From: a virus
IMG/VR virus record: IMGVR_UViG_3300022756_000002
Span: 1 to 44,115 of that record
Reading direction: 5' to 3' (one strand)
Length of the DNA: 44,115 nt
Position 1 is the stretch's first letter. Every line of letters begins with the position of its first letter. The notes beneath the pieces are model-generated. The model was not told where the DNA came from and did no database searches. It saw only the letters and a program-made list of their open reading frames with translations. The position numbers and the translations under genes were made by a program. Shown here in pieces: positions 13,542 through 23,735 of the stretch.

Positions 13542-16174
13542 TTTTTTTCATATACGGTCTGGAATCTATTAAGTCCTCCTCGCTTGATTAGCAAATCCTC
13601 GAGCTCTCTTCGCTGTTTCGTTTCTTTGATGCTTCGGTCTACTTCGAGGTCTTGCTGGATTGGTTTTAGCCCTGTAGTTAATTTTACAGCCTTCACAAAT
13701 CCTTTCATGTCTCCGCCGAATATCTGATCGAGGTAGGACACTCCACGGCTGGTAAATAGCGAGCGAGCTATCAAGAGTTTCACCGGATCCGCCACATATT
13801 CCGTTCTCTCTCCCACCTTAACCAGTTTTCCGTTCCCGCCTTTCTTCAATATATCTTTTTTCACTGGAGTGATTTCGAGTAAGTCTTTTAGTATTTGTGG
13901 AGCCATTTTATATTCATTCGCGTTATAGACATCTTTCAAATCCCTCTGGCGAAAAGACTCTTTGCCAATTCCGATTTCGATTGGAGTCTTCAGCAGGGGA
14001 TTCATCTGGCTGATACCTCGCAGTATTGGATTGCTGCCAAAGAGTTGCGCAAAGGTTTCGATCGGCGTGCCGAAGGATTGGATATATTGTTTCAGTCCTT
14101 CTGGGGTATCTTTCAATTTTATGCCTAGAGATTCTTGTAGGAAAGCAGGGAGAACTTTTTTCTCTTCATCTGTTAATTGGTCTCCCATATTAGAGAAGAA
14201 GGATAACACTTGGTTTATCCTTTGAGGATTTTCTCCGAGCGTAGCCAGTTGCAGCCCGATGTTTTTTCGAGTAAAAGAGTAGAAGGGGACGATGCGACGC
14301 ATTATCTGAGATTCAAACCGAGTCAAAGCACGATAGTCGAAACCGGCTTTCTCCGCGAGCAAGAGTGCTTGCGGAATAGAATATCCCTGTCCAAGTGCGG
14401 TCACATAAGCGGTTGCTTTCTGGCTATGTTCAATGAATTGTCCGGTTGCTCGTGCAAGCTTAAACGGTATTCCCTCTTGTCCCAGACCTGCGGTCTTCAA
14501 TGTCGTCAATGCTCTCGTTTTTGAAAATATACTTGCCGCGCTTTTGATGTCCGTTCCGGCTTTCAGCGCCGTGTCGAATTCCGCGTTATAGAAAGTATCT
14601 CCAGAGAATCTGTCTACAAATGGTCTCATCACATTTTTGAATTTCATTGTCTTCCCACCGAGAGTTATGGTTTCACCCGGTATCTTCGCACCTTTCCCCA
14701 TCAGGTATGCTATCTTCTGTCCGATGTTTATATTCTTCGGATTCAGCGCTTCCACGCCGAGAGTTTCGAAATTCTGGATATGTCCCGAAACATAGTTACG
14801 GATATGAAATGGCACAAAGAGCCCAGTCACTGCCCGCTTAAAGAGGGAAGTCACCGCGTCGAACCCTGTAGCCTTGGCTATCATGTTGATAGTCTGAAAT
14901 TCTGGTGTCAGCCCGTCTTTGATTAGCGCCGCGTCCCACTTTCCAACATAGCCGAGCTCCTTGCCGAAGACTCCTTTTTCTTTTATCAGATCATATCCGG
15001 CCGCCCTAGCTGCATCTCCGCTTTCAAAGGCGGCCAGTGGTTTGCCGTATTTCTTCACAAAGCCGTTGAGGAAGTCCCGGGTCATACGGTTGGTCACCTG
15101 CTGTGCTTCCGAGGTGAAGAAGGCTTTAGCTGGATTGGTTTCGATAGCGTCATTAGTTAGGAGATTTTTAAATTCTTTCAGATACCCTTCGGACCCTACT
15201 TGGATTCTCCCAGAGTTTATTTCTCCCACAAATTTATCCAGCTTATCTTTTTTAATAAAAGGGAAATAAGTTTCGTAAGGGTTCTCCAGCCCGAGTTGTC
15301 CTGCAAATTTTACCGTTCTCGCTTGTTGCGTTTTGATTGTTGCTTGGACTGCCGGATCAGTAGAAAAGGGGGAGACGATCGCCTCACCAGATTGTCGAGC
15401 GAGATATTCTTCTCGCTTCCCCGCGATCAGTTTGAGTGCAAGCTCTTCAGATTGTTCTTTTGTCAAGACCCCAGTGCCCAGGCGTGCAAGGTTTGAAGAA
15501 GCTAATCCAAGTTTTGCCTGTTGTTCTCGGGACATAAATGTAAGCACGTCTTCACTTGCTCCTTTACTAGATTTGTAGCCGAATTTGAATGCCCGACCTA
15601 AAGCGTCTTTTAGTCCAGTTCCAGCTATTCGCAAACCCACTTCTGATTCGGGGGCTAATTTGCCAAGAGTTTTCAACGCTACTTCCGTGCTTACTCCAGC
15701 GCCCCTGACCAGTCCCTTGGCGATTGTTCCACCAATATAGGTTGTCGGATCGAGCAATACATCGCCCACAAATCCGAGTCCAAATTTTGCTATCCCATTT
15801 TCCACCCCGAGCTTTTCTACCACTTCTTTAAACCCTCTTTGGGTGCCGCCGTAATCTGTGCCAGTAACAAAAGAGCCCACGCCCTGCACTATTCTTTTCG
15901 GGTATTCGATAAGTCCCGCGCCGAATCCTTTCTCTTGCCCGGTCAGTATAGCTTCCGCAGGATTAAAAGCCCCGAGTCCTTTACCGAGTCTCTGGAGGAA
16001 TGAAAGTTTTGGCACTGGATTAGCGATAGCTTCCGCTTGCGATCCGAGCCCGACAGTTTTAGCGTAAGCTGTCAACCCTTCAACAGTTCCCAAGTCAATA
16101 GAGCGAGAAGCTAATCTGCCTCCAGATGAGGTTTCTAATCGTCCACCTGTTCTTGTTGATACTAATCTTCCCAT
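13538..16174 (-). CDS. Large internal virion / DNA-ejection protein candidate
   Basis: 878 residues, rich in helices and Gly/Ala segments, with amphipathic stretches (GLIEYPKRIVQGVGSFVTG, GFVGDVLLDPTTYIGG). The stretch QIMRRIVPFYSFTRKNIGLQ (about 630-650) is a motif I recall from large phage virion proteins of unknown role. Size, place between tail and spike genes and lack of tape-measure features suggest an internal core protein injected with the DNA, as in podoviruses. The enzymatic function is unknown. Confidence 0.55.
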   Translation of the reverse strand: MGRLVSTRTGGRLETSSGGRLASRSIDLGTVEGLTAYAKTVGLGSQAEAIANPVPKLSFLQRLGKGLGAFNPAEAILTGQEKGFGAGLIEYPKRIVQGVGSFVTGTDYGGTQRGFKEVVEKLGVENGIAKFGLGFVGDVLLDPTTYIGGTIAKGLVRGAGVSTEVALKTLGKLAPESEVGLRIAGTGLKDALGRAFKFGYKSSKGASEDVLTFMSREQQAKLGLASSNLARLGTGVLTKEQSEELALKLIAGKREEYLARQSGEAIVSPFSTDPAVQATIKTQQARTVKFAGQLGLENPYETYFPFIKKDKLDKFVGEINSGRIQVGSEGYLKEFKNLLTNDAIETNPAKAFFTSEAQQVTNRMTRDFLNGFVKKYGKPLAAFESGDAARAAGYDLIKEKGVFGKELGYVGKWDAALIKDGLTPEFQTINMIAKATGFDAVTSLFKRAVTGLFVPFHIRNYVSGHIQNFETLGVEALNPKNINIGQKIAYLMGKGAKIPGETITLGGKTMKFKNVMRPFVDRFSGDTFYNAEFDTALKAGTDIKSAASIFSKTRALTTLKTAGLGQEGIPFKLARATGQFIEHSQKATAYVTALGQGYSIPQALLLAEKAGFDYRALTRFESQIMRRIVPFYSFTRKNIGLQLATLGENPQRINQVLSFFSNMGDQLTDEEKKVLPAFLQESLGIKLKDTPEGLKQYIQSFGTPIETFAQLFGSNPILRGISQMNPLLKTPIEIGIGKESFRQRDLKDVYNANEYKMAPQILKDLLEITPVKKDILKKGGNGKLVKVGERTEYVADPVKLLIARSLFTSRGVSYLDQIFGGDMKGFVKAVKLTTGLKPIQQDLEVDRSIKETKQRRELEDLLIKRGGLNRFQTVYEKN

Positions 16175-16183
16175 AATCCATAA

Positions 16184-17569
16184 TTATTGACCTGGATGTT
16201 CTCCGAATAAGAAATCCGATATCTTATTTATAAAAGTATTAAGACGTGGCGAGCCAAAATTGCCCACATGCGGTCGTGCCTGCGGAGTAGTGTTCGTAAT
16301 CGCTTCTGGAAGAGGAGTAATACCGAGCAAATCTTTCAACGCTTGATCTGTAACTTCGCTACGACTATACAATCTTCTTAATTTCGTGTAGACCGCATCG
16401 AGTGTTGTCACTCCAGCTACTACATCATCGAGAAGATCTACTGCATCCTCGCGCACGCTTGATTCTATTTTTGCTGATGAAAATCCTTCGGTAGTTCCGC
16501 CAGTTCCACCAGCAAGAACTGGTTTTTGGCTAATCACTCTCCCGCTGTTATCCGTAATGACATTAAAATATCCCGTGTCTGCCGATCCGATAATCTGACT
16601 GTTGGTGGCAGGATTAAATCCCACCTTCTGATACGCCTCAGTGAGCGTATCACTGATGCTTATGCCCGCTTGCGGATTATTCACCATTAAATTTCCAACA
16701 GCCGTCTTATCCGCCACCGATTGCTGATATTCTTTCTGCACCAAATCCAGTTTAGCTTCGAATGCCTTCTTATATGGCTCATCCAGCGCGTCAAAAATAT
16801 CTTTATTCCTATTATGAACAGTATTGTAGAGATCCATATTGTATCTCTGCTCCGCGGTGGCATCCTGGACCGCTTGGTTCACGAAGTTCTGGGCTGAATT
16901 GAAATTTCCCTGCAATGCCTGCAGAGTTGCCGCCTTCGAGTTAATGTTTGCGGACATTTGATTGAGCTGTATCGCCGCATCATTCTTTATTTTAGCTACT
17001 CGAGAATCTAATGCAGCCTCGAAACCTCCGGCTGAATTCTCTTGTACTTTCGCAATGAGAGCATCTCTTTTGGCCACTTCTTTATTGTAGTCCGCAGTCA
17101 GAGAATCAATTTCTTTTATGCGAGCCTGCTGATCGGCAAAATAATTCTTCGGGTTAATGCCGGTTTCCTTCTGGGCGGATTTTCTGGTGTCGGCCGGAGA
17201 TGGCGCGGAAAGAATTTTATCCAAAAATGATTTATCGCTTTTAGCGAGCGCTTCTTGTTGCTTGGCTACTCGTGCCGCTTCTTCATCGGCCGCCTGCATA
17301 GAGGTATCGATAAATTTCTGCGCCCCGGCGCTGGTAGCCGAAGCATCAGAAATATTACCGGTTTGGATTGAGTTATTCGGTATATATAGATTGCGGACCG
17401 GATTTACTCTATCGGCCGAATTCGGCGCATCAGCCGGCGGGAGAATGGTCGTTCCTCCCCTCTGAAGTCTTCTGCCGGTCGCCGCATCATACTCTGTCGT
17501 GCCAATATACTGACCAGTGTTCGTGTCGTATTGTTTTTCTCCTTGTTTTAAAGTTACTCCTGTTGGCAT
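16184..17569 (-). CDS. Virion structural protein with central coiled coil
   Basis: 461 residues. The N-terminus has beta-like repeats (YDTNTGQYIGTTEYDAATG). Residues about 90-280 are long Ala/Lys/Gln-rich helices (LTADYNKEVAKRDALIAKVQ, QAVQDATAEQRYNMDLYN). The tail is Gly-rich and then helical. Nine bases separate it from the large ejection-protein gene, so the two are probably partners in the internal virion core. No family is named with confidence. Confidence 0.55.
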   Translation of the reverse strand: MPTGVTLKQGEKQYDTNTGQYIGTTEYDAATGRRLQRGGTTILPPADAPNSADRVNPVRNLYIPNNSIQTGNISDASATSAGAQKFIDTSMQAADEEAARVAKQQEALAKSDKSFLDKILSAPSPADTRKSAQKETGINPKNYFADQQARIKEIDSLTADYNKEVAKRDALIAKVQENSAGGFEAALDSRVAKIKNDAAIQLNQMSANINSKAATLQALQGNFNSAQNFVNQAVQDATAEQRYNMDLYNTVHNRNKDIFDALDEPYKKAFEAKLDLVQKEYQQSVADKTAVGNLMVNNPQAGISISDTLTEAYQKVGFNPATNSQIIGSADTGYFNVITDNSGRVISQKPVLAGGTGGTTEGFSSAKIESSVREDAVDLLDDVVAGVTTLDAVYTKLRRLYSRSEVTDQALKDLLGITPLPEAITNTTPQARPHVGNFGSPRLNTFINKISDFLFGEHPGQ

Positions 17570-17570
17570 A

Positions 17571-19598
17571 TTATTCTTTATTCCTATTTAATATTACGGG
17601 CACGCTATCGACCGAAATTTCCTCGATCCGTACACCCACTCCTCTTAACTCAATTTTAAACTGAATAAATTTACCGACTACCTGACGTCCTAATGTAATC
17701 GTCTCATAACCCTTGGTCGTCGGATAAGAAATGACCTTTAGCTTGATCCAATTTCGAAATACCGCCCGCCCGATATCCCCTGTGACGTAATCCGCGTAAG
17801 CCTCGTCGATGGTAACAGTCAAGGTGGAAGTTCCGGTAATAGTCGTTATGTGCGCCAGAATGCCCGCCCCGCCGCCTCTTAATACTTCGACCTCATTTCC
17901 TACCACTGCATTCGCCCATTCCGTATCGGTTACCGTGAAAGTGGTTGTGGAAGTCCAGGTGATAGTGCCTTTGCTGATTGAAGAAATATCCAGAAATTTC
18001 TTCATATCATCATAAGTCCTGTACTTGATGATAATTTTATCGATATCCGATGTAAAACGAGAAAACTTTATGCCGAAAATACTCCAAGCCTCGCTCGCAT
18101 TACTAGCGAATATTTTGGGCGTTATAAAATATCCTCTTGCTTCCGCTCCGTCAGAGATAGTACCGAGAGTGGCGATCCCGGCGCTTGAATCCGTCCTTCG
18201 GCGCGTATCGGCTCCCCACAGAAGATCAGTTCCAAATTGGCGCGTCGCCACTGCTCTTTCGATGACATTTATGGAAAATGCGCGATTGGTGAAAAACTGG
18301 CCATAATCGGTATTTGGAAAAAATATAAATGATTGACTATCATTTCCTGTTCCGGTCAAATCTATCGGCGTTCCGGCAAGAGCAAGTGTTCTGGTTGCGG
18401 CCAGTTGAACATGAGTGGCATTAACTCTAATAACAAAATATTTTGTGTTGTTAACCAATTCCGGTATGGAAGTTCCGGCTGCATCTCTATAATAAACTTC
18501 GGTACCGGTAGCGTAACTGTTGGCTACTGTGATTTGATTCGTAGTGGTATTTACTGAAGCCGCTAGCACTGTCTCCGGCATCACTAGCGCATTTGATAAG
18601 GAATAGCGGTGATAAAGTCCTACGTCAGGATCGTAGCACCATAGCCCATCTGGCTGATTAAGCAGTCTCGAAGCGTCATTTTCTTGATTTTCAAAAAGAA
18701 TATAAAGCAGATCCCCGTTGCTTTTCATCACATTCTTGTACATTCCGATATTAGTTTCATCAGTTAACGCCTGATCGGTATAATAAATCGGAAAAGCGGT
18801 TAATAAATCAAATCCCGCTCCATTAAAGCGAAGTAGCGACCCATTGCCCGTAAAACAAACTACCGAATCTTTATGGACACAAATGCTGAATATTATATTT
18901 GAATCTACCTCGTAAGCGGATTGAACAGCGGTTCCGGTTCCGTTCCAGACATACATAAAAGCATGCCCTCCGTAAATATGCCTCGTTCCGATATATAGGT
19001 TTTGGTTGAAATAGCACATGCCAGTGATATAAAAATCAGACAAAATTGTCAGGGTTGAACCATAAACCGTCGGAGTCGCCGACATAGTGGAATATAATTT
19101 GATAGTATTTAAATCAGCTACAGCTAAAGCCGGTAATGATAAGAAATTAGCCATCGGATGCTGACCTCCGCTCGTACTTGCCAATGTAATATTAGTATCC
19201 GTCCAAGTATTCGCGACTGGATCATAAAATTTAACATCAACTCCCTGTGTTACGACCATCAGTCCTAAAAACCAAATAGCATCGGATTGAATATCGCCTA
19301 CTGGCACTCCGGCTGTCACTATTTCCGTCGGTCTTGCAGTCAATATATTTTGGTTAACTTGAAAAGCACTTTCGGGAGTTTCAACAAAATATCCATAATC
19401 CGAACTGAATAAAATTACCACCGGCTTGTTAAAATCCGTGTCTATTGATTCATCCATAATCGCTCTCGGAGAACCGGAGAGCGTAAGATAACCCATCAAA
19501 TCGAAGGTAATATTTTTGGTCTGCGCAACATTTCCCAACAAATCCGAATTGTTCGCTTGTTGCCACCTCTTCGTTTGTTGATCTGGAATAGTAATCAT
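17571..19598 (-). CDS. Large beta-rich tail protein, nozzle-like
   Basis: 675 residues, mostly beta-strand with short polar repeats (VVILFSSDYGYFVETPESAF, CVHKDSVVCFTGNGSLLRF), which suggest a propeller-like middle. The C-terminal third reads as jelly-roll domains (GRQVVGKFIQFKIELRGVGV). Position after the connector and fibre-like genes matches the tail nozzle (gp12-type) proteins of podoviruses, which also contain propellers. ATG 19598 overlaps the upstream stop (ATGA). The nozzle assignment is inference from fold style and gene order. Confidence 0.55.
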   Translation of the reverse strand: MITIPDQQTKRWQQANNSDLLGNVAQTKNITFDLMGYLTLSGSPRAIMDESIDTDFNKPVVILFSSDYGYFVETPESAFQVNQNILTARPTEIVTAGVPVGDIQSDAIWFLGLMVVTQGVDVKFYDPVANTWTDTNITLASTSGGQHPMANFLSLPALAVADLNTIKLYSTMSATPTVYGSTLTILSDFYITGMCYFNQNLYIGTRHIYGGHAFMYVWNGTGTAVQSAYEVDSNIIFSICVHKDSVVCFTGNGSLLRFNGAGFDLLTAFPIYYTDQALTDETNIGMYKNVMKSNGDLLYILFENQENDASRLLNQPDGLWCYDPDVGLYHRYSLSNALVMPETVLAASVNTTTNQITVANSYATGTEVYYRDAAGTSIPELVNNTKYFVIRVNATHVQLAATRTLALAGTPIDLTGTGNDSQSFIFFPNTDYGQFFTNRAFSINVIERAVATRQFGTDLLWGADTRRRTDSSAGIATLGTISDGAEARGYFITPKIFASNASEAWSIFGIKFSRFTSDIDKIIIKYRTYDDMKKFLDISSISKGTITWTSTTTFTVTDTEWANAVVGNEVEVLRGGGAGILAHITTITGTSTLTVTIDEAYADYVTGDIGRAVFRNWIKLKVISYPTTKGYETITLGRQVVGKFIQFKIELRGVGVRIEEISVDSVPVILNRNKE

Positions 19599-19912
19599 AC
19601 GATTGTAAATGTTTTAACTGTGCCGCCAAGAAAGATTTTTAAAGATGGCGTAGTGCTGTGATAGACAATTTCTCCTTCTACGGTCGGATTAACCGCGTTT
19701 CCGGTGGTTAAAAATAATCTTTGAACATTGAGTTTCCCATCGAGTAAATTCAATATTCGGACATTAAATTTATCGAATAGGGTTGAAATGAATGATTGAT
19801 TTAGAGCGCCGGCGCTGGCAGGACTTAAAGGCAATTTGAGAGCTTGTCGTTCCAGTATCGCAACTTTTCTTTCCAATTCGATTATTTTGTTTTGCAGTTG
19901 TTCAATGTCCAT
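19595..19912 (-). CDS. Coiled-coil adaptor plus beta tail protein
   Basis: 105 residues. MDIEQLQNKIIELERKVAIL is a clear heptad coiled coil. The second half (LDGKLNVQRLFLTTGNAVNP, IVYHSTTPSLKIFLGGTVKT) looks like a short fibre-tip or chaperone-like beta domain. It lies between the Gly-rich fibre gene and the nozzle-like gene and overlaps the latter by four bases, so it is probably a small tail-fibre subunit. Confidence 0.55.
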   Translation of the reverse strand: MDIEQLQNKIIELERKVAILERQALKLPLSPASAGALNQSFISTLFDKFNVRILNLLDGKLNVQRLFLTTGNAVNPTVEGEIVYHSTTPSLKIFLGGTVKTFTIV

Positions 19913-19930
19913 TTTATTTTTCTTCCATAT

Positions 19931-20827
19931 TTAAATATTCGTATCTAAACTTTTTACATTGGCTATCAAATTAGTATTGATAGATTTTATATTCGCAATA
20001 GCATTAGTATTCAGAGATTTTATATTTGTCGGTCCTGAAAGGAGTACTACCGTAAATGTTCCGCTGCCATTAAATGTGTGAATTGTATTCGCCCCGTTAG
20101 TAGTTATTGTTCCGCCTGTGCAAGTTCCGAAATTTGCTGTTACATAAGAAATTATTACTACGCCTGAACCTCCATTACCTCCATTGGCAGTTCCACCACC
20201 TCCTCCGCCTCCTCCCAGATTGGCTGTTGCATTTGCGCCGGCGCAAGGGGCAGAACCAACTCCGCCGATACCTCCTCCCGCATTTGATGTTCCATTTGGA
20301 CAACCACCTCCGCCTCCTGCGTAATTTACATTCACTCCGGTAATTGTTGAACCTACTCCCGTTCCACCTGTTCCTCCTGTATTGGATGCTCCGTTTGCTC
20401 CTGCACCTGCCGAAGTTCCTCCTCCTCCTCCCGATCTCGCTGTACTTGTATTTGAACCGAAACCAGTACCTCCACTAAATGTTCCCGTGCCTCCAGCGCC
20501 AGCTTGACCCGAAGTTCCTCCCGTACCTCCACCGCCTCCGCCACTAGCCGTATTAGAACCGGCCACGAACTGTCCGCTTCCGCCTCCTCCGCCACCTTTA
20601 GAAGTCAAACCTAAAGCGGTTGTATCTGTTCCATTTACACCATTAGCGGCTGTAGAAGTAGCGCCTCCTCCACCTCCTCCTACCGTAATGGTATATGCCT
20701 GAGCAGTTACAGTGACTGTAAGATTCTCCTGAACTTGTCCGCCTCCTCCGCCACCGCCTTGACGAGTTGTATCTCCTCTACCGCCTCCTCCACCTCCTCC
20801 TATTAATAATGCTCGGACTGTTGCCAT
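19931..20827 (-). CDS. Glycine-rich repetitive tail protein
   Basis: 298 residues dominated by GGGGGG tracts and short GGTG repeats (residues about 10-220). It ends in a repeat tail of NIKSLNT / NLIANVKSLDT units. Such glycine-rich domains resemble phage fibre-tip glycine-rich domains (polyglycine-II sandwiches) that bind the receptor. The coding DNA is correspondingly biased and creates long shadow frames. It is likely a receptor-contacting or fibre-linking subunit. Confidence 0.6.
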   Translation of the reverse strand: MATVRALLIGGGGGGGRGDTTRQGGGGGGGQVQENLTVTVTAQAYTITVGGGGGGATSTAANGVNGTDTTALGLTSKGGGGGGSGQFVAGSNTASGGGGGGTGGTSGQAGAGGTGTFSGGTGFGSNTSTARSGGGGGTSAGAGANGASNTGGTGGTGVGSTITGVNVNYAGGGGGCPNGTSNAGGGIGGVGSAPCAGANATANLGGGGGGGGTANGGNGGSGVVIISYVTANFGTCTGGTITTNGANTIHTFNGSGTFTVVLLSGPTNIKSLNTNAIANIKSINTNLIANVKSLDTNI

Positions 20828-20830
20828 AAA

Positions 20831-22189
20831 TTAAGCTACTGTGGATTGCTGATCTTGCGATGGATAAAAGTAGATGTAATCAGCATTCACCGCAAAACCC
20901 ACTACTCTAATAATTGCATCCGCTCCGGTCGGTATTGTTTCTTGCATAGCGGCTGGCGTTTCTCCTGCGTAAAGTGTCGCACCGACTGTCCAAGCCCACG
21001 CGTTCAGTCTCACGAAAGAGCCAGGCAAAGCTATCTTTACCGACGCTCCCGAAGCGGCTACGGTTAAAGCTATCCCCATTAAACCTTTACAAGTTGCTAC
21101 CGCATCAGCGTCTACTTTTTGCCAAGTTGCCGAAGCATCTAAATAAACCAAATCTCCAACTGCCGTACTTGAATAACCTGAATTGAATGCACTAGTTACA
21201 AATCCCGTAGCTGTAGCATCAGCGCTCGGAACGGTCAGAGATATTTGAGCCGCATCCGCTAATACGCTTACTGCGCTGAGCGTCTTATTTGTTATAGTCT
21301 GCGTTCCATCGGTCGTCAAAACACTAGTCGCTGCATTGCCGGGAGTGGTTATTTTTAAATCCGCTCCAGCTAAAGTTACGACATCAGCTACTTGCGTTAA
21401 AGTTGCATCACCATTATCCCAATTAATTACTCCGCCTTCGGCTAGGAACAAATCAGAAAATTGAAGAGCAGTCGTTCCCAACGCCGCTCCATCATTAGAA
21501 GTTGGCGTAATACCTGTGGTAATAGTCGGAGAAGTCAGAATCCAGGCTAAAGCTGTCGACGCTCCTGTAAAAGTATTAGCGGCATCGGTTCTGGCAATCG
21601 TAGCGGAAGTTGTAGGAAATGTCATCGTGGTAGAATCTGTCCCCGCAAAAATTAAGGTATTATTAGCTCTTAAAGTCTTGCCAGCCGCTATGTGCAGAGT
21701 ATTCGTTCCATTAGAGGTAATGGTAAGTCCATTTACGGTTGTCGGCGTAATTGCTCCCAATGTAAGAGTGATAGCGGGAGTCGTCGTGTCCGTAGCTACG
21801 CTTCCACTTATGCCGTTAGCGGTGACAACCGATACAGTTGTTACGGTTCCCGTTCCGACAGCTACATTTCCACTACCCAGCAGGCTGATTCCTCCCACTG
21901 TCTTTATATTCGTAGCAGAAATTAAAGTATCTTGTTTAGAAGCGGCTAAACCTGAATATTGACTATTAGTAGCATCGTCTCCTGTATTTATTCCAGTAGA
22001 AGTTCCTGAACCGCTAGGGTAGAGAGTATCGAAATATGTTTTTAGAAATGTCTTGGTATTCGTCCAAGTTATCGCTTTGGCTCGGTTGGAATCAGAAACG
22101 TCACCGACAATATTCAAATCACTATTAGCTAATGTTATATTATCTAGTGTATCCAAACCTCCCGCATTTTGATCTGATATGTAGGCCAT
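20831..22189 (-). CDS. Tail-fibre-like structural protein
   Basis: 452 residues of Ser/Thr/Gly/Ala-rich beta repeats (GTGTVTTVSVVTANGISGSV, TITNKTLSAV), the usual composition of phage fibre shafts. A more globular C-terminal domain follows (GDLVYLDASATWQKVDADAV, GATLYAGETPAAMQETIPTG). It sits four bases upstream of the Gly-rich gene, so the two may be one receptor-binding apparatus. The host specificity is not readable. Confidence 0.65.
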   Translation of the reverse strand: MAYISDQNAGGLDTLDNITLANSDLNIVGDVSDSNRAKAITWTNTKTFLKTYFDTLYPSGSGTSTGINTGDDATNSQYSGLAASKQDTLISATNIKTVGGISLLGSGNVAVGTGTVTTVSVVTANGISGSVATDTTTPAITLTLGAITPTTVNGLTITSNGTNTLHIAAGKTLRANNTLIFAGTDSTTMTFPTTSATIARTDAANTFTGASTALAWILTSPTITTGITPTSNDGAALGTTALQFSDLFLAEGGVINWDNGDATLTQVADVVTLAGADLKITTPGNAATSVLTTDGTQTITNKTLSAVSVLADAAQISLTVPSADATATGFVTSAFNSGYSSTAVGDLVYLDASATWQKVDADAVATCKGLMGIALTVAASGASVKIALPGSFVRLNAWAWTVGATLYAGETPAAMQETIPTGADAIIRVVGFAVNADYIYFYPSQDQQSTVA

Positions 22190-22194
22190 TTAAT

Positions 22195-22473
22195 TTATGA
22201 CTTGCTTTGATTATTCCAAGTGATTGGACTTGTTGTTGACCCTCCAATTTTTAAATGAAAAGAATTTTCGATCAGAAAAAAATGAGTACCATCAATTAAA
22301 AAATCAAAAAAATCCGCGGAAATAGATTTATCCTGACTATTGAAAGTTGTTGCATGCTTAGCCGTTACTGTGAAAGATGTCGTATTTTTTGTCTGCCCGA
22401 TAAAAGTTGCGGCGTTCTTTGTTTGTCCAGTAAAAGCAGATATCTTTTTAGTTTGTTCAGTCCAGGTCGTCAT
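22195..22473 (-). CDS. Small tail protein of tandem ten-residue repeats
   Basis: 92 residues from ATG 22473 (ATG 22488 is the alternative). The first half is five repeats of roughly (F/W)xxQTKNxxx: WTEQTKKISA, FTGQTKNAAT, FIGQTKNTTS, FTVTAKHATT, FNSQDKSISA. The rest is beta-like (FFDFLIDGTHFFLIENSF). Repeat regularity suggests a solenoid or multivalent linker. It overlaps the connector gene stop by a few bases and belongs to the tail operon. Confidence 0.6.
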   Translation of the reverse strand: MTTWTEQTKKISAFTGQTKNAATFIGQTKNTTSFTVTAKHATTFNSQDKSISADFFDFLIDGTHFFLIENSFHLKIGGSTTSPITWNNQSKS

Positions 22474-23168
22474 AGATAGTCTCTCCATCTTTTCTTGCCG
22501 GCCGGCAAGATCCGGGTTTTTAATTCCGCGCCTCGTTTTGAATAAAAGCCGATCATTCCTTTCTCCAACCGATCTTTCTGTAAAATTAAGAATTTCCTTT
22601 GCTCGAAGTCTTGAGTGAAATCAATCGAAGCGGCATAGGAAAGAATTTTGTGAAAAGGGATAGCGAAGCCGGGTTCGGTGGTGGCGGCCGTCAGGGGAAA
22701 TTCCGAAACGCTGCGGTTTGTAAATATCTGCAGCCCGGCGGAGAGAGTCACGCTGCCGGAAGCCGGAGTCGGATAGAGCATCAGCGAATTTCCGACCAGG
22801 TCGTAATAAATCGGCAACCCCGGAGTATTAAATTCCTGCTGTGTCGCCAAAGTCATGTCGAAGATGCTGATCGGGTCAAGTTTCTGCCACACTCCGGTAT
22901 TGTCTTTCACTTGCACTCGTTCGATTCTTAGCGCCGTAGTCGGCAAACTATAATCCTGCTGGTTATGCACTAGCGTTGTCTTGGCGATCGGCAGCGTCGA
23001 GTAATTCGAATCGTCGTATTCCCATCCATTAGCCGAAGTCCAAATCACCCGGGCAACATCCTGATAGGCATTGTTAATATTTCTAATCTTGCTTGCGTCC
23101 GGATAAGTAGCCGAAGTGCTCCCACAAAGAAAGTCCACGTCCGATTTTATCTGCGAAATATTCATCAC
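22470..23168 (-). CDS. Head-tail connector / tail tubular protein A-like
   Basis: 232 residues. MNISQIKSDVDFLCG, INNAYQDVARVIWTS, SLPTTALRIERVQVKD and a later LILQKDRLEKGMIGFYSKRG match the helical-plus-beta gp11/connector proteins that dock below the portal in podoviruses. It is the first gene after the glycan cassette, which separates it from the capsid and portal genes it normally follows. The frame is complete and starts at ATG 23168. Confidence 0.65.
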   Translation of the reverse strand: MMNISQIKSDVDFLCGSTSATYPDASKIRNINNAYQDVARVIWTSANGWEYDDSNYSTLPIAKTTLVHNQQDYSLPTTALRIERVQVKDNTGVWQKLDPISIFDMTLATQQEFNTPGLPIYYDLVGNSLMLYPTPASGSVTLSAGLQIFTNRSVSEFPLTAATTEPGFAIPFHKILSYAASIDFTQDFEQRKFLILQKDRLEKGMIGFYSKRGAELKTRILPAGKKRWRDYL

Positions 23169-23222
23169 AATAACTATAAGATTGTCAATGATTTCCAGTG
23201 AGAGGGGAAAACTACTTGAAAA

Positions 23223-23735
23223 CTACTTACTCGCAAAGATGCGCACCAGATGCGGATCTTCTCCGTGATATTTAGACAACCCGGTGCCAATTTCTTTTTT
23301 GAGAATTTTAAATTTAAAATGTTTCAGATCTTTCAATAATTGCTCCACCTCCACATAATTTCTTTCATGATTCGGATAGACTTTATAGGCTCCTTTATCG
23401 CCTGTGGTGCGCGCTTCGATGAAAATATATTTCTTGGCCCATTTGAGGATTTTTAGCTGCAGATCCCGTTCGATACAGTGCCAGAGGAATCTGGCATAAA
23501 CATATTTCGGGCTCTTATTTTCTTTAATGTGTTCCTCGATCGTCTGATCGTAAACCGAATCGATTCCGTCCGCGTTAATTTTATTGTTGACAAAAAAATT
23601 CGTATCGCGGTAATTTCCGCAGCCCAGATCAATGAGCTCTCCGTTTTTCAAGTAGGGAAGTACCTCGCGCGCGAAAGTGCTTTCGCGCAGCGTTAGCTGT
23701 TTCTTGTAAAATTCTTTCCAATAATTTTCATTCAT
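23223..23735 (-). CDS. SAM-dependent methyltransferase (class I)
   Basis: 170 residues. GELIDLGCGNYRDTNFF (32-48) is the SAM-binding motif I with its GxGxG-like turn. DGIDSVYDQTIEEH follows as motif II, then FLWHCIERDLQLKILKWAKK and FIEARTTGD. It shares ATGA with the LicD gene and ends the cassette transcript. It probably O- or N-methylates a sugar in the glycan. A nucleic-acid or protein substrate is not excluded, because no target domain is visible. Confidence 0.75.
   Translation of the reverse strand: MNENYWKEFYKKQLTLRESTFAREVLPYLKNGELIDLGCGNYRDTNFFVNNKINADGIDSVYDQTIEEHIKENKSPKYVYARFLWHCIERDLQLKILKWAKKYIFIEARTTGDKGAYKVYPNHERNYVEVEQLLKDLKHFKFKILKKEIGTGLSKYHGEDPHLVRIFASK

Noticed and set aside
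19931-22189. Diversity-generating retroelement in the fibre genes
   Set aside because: No reverse transcriptase or template/variable repeat pair was found; repetitiveness is from Gly and Thr/Ser fibre repeats.
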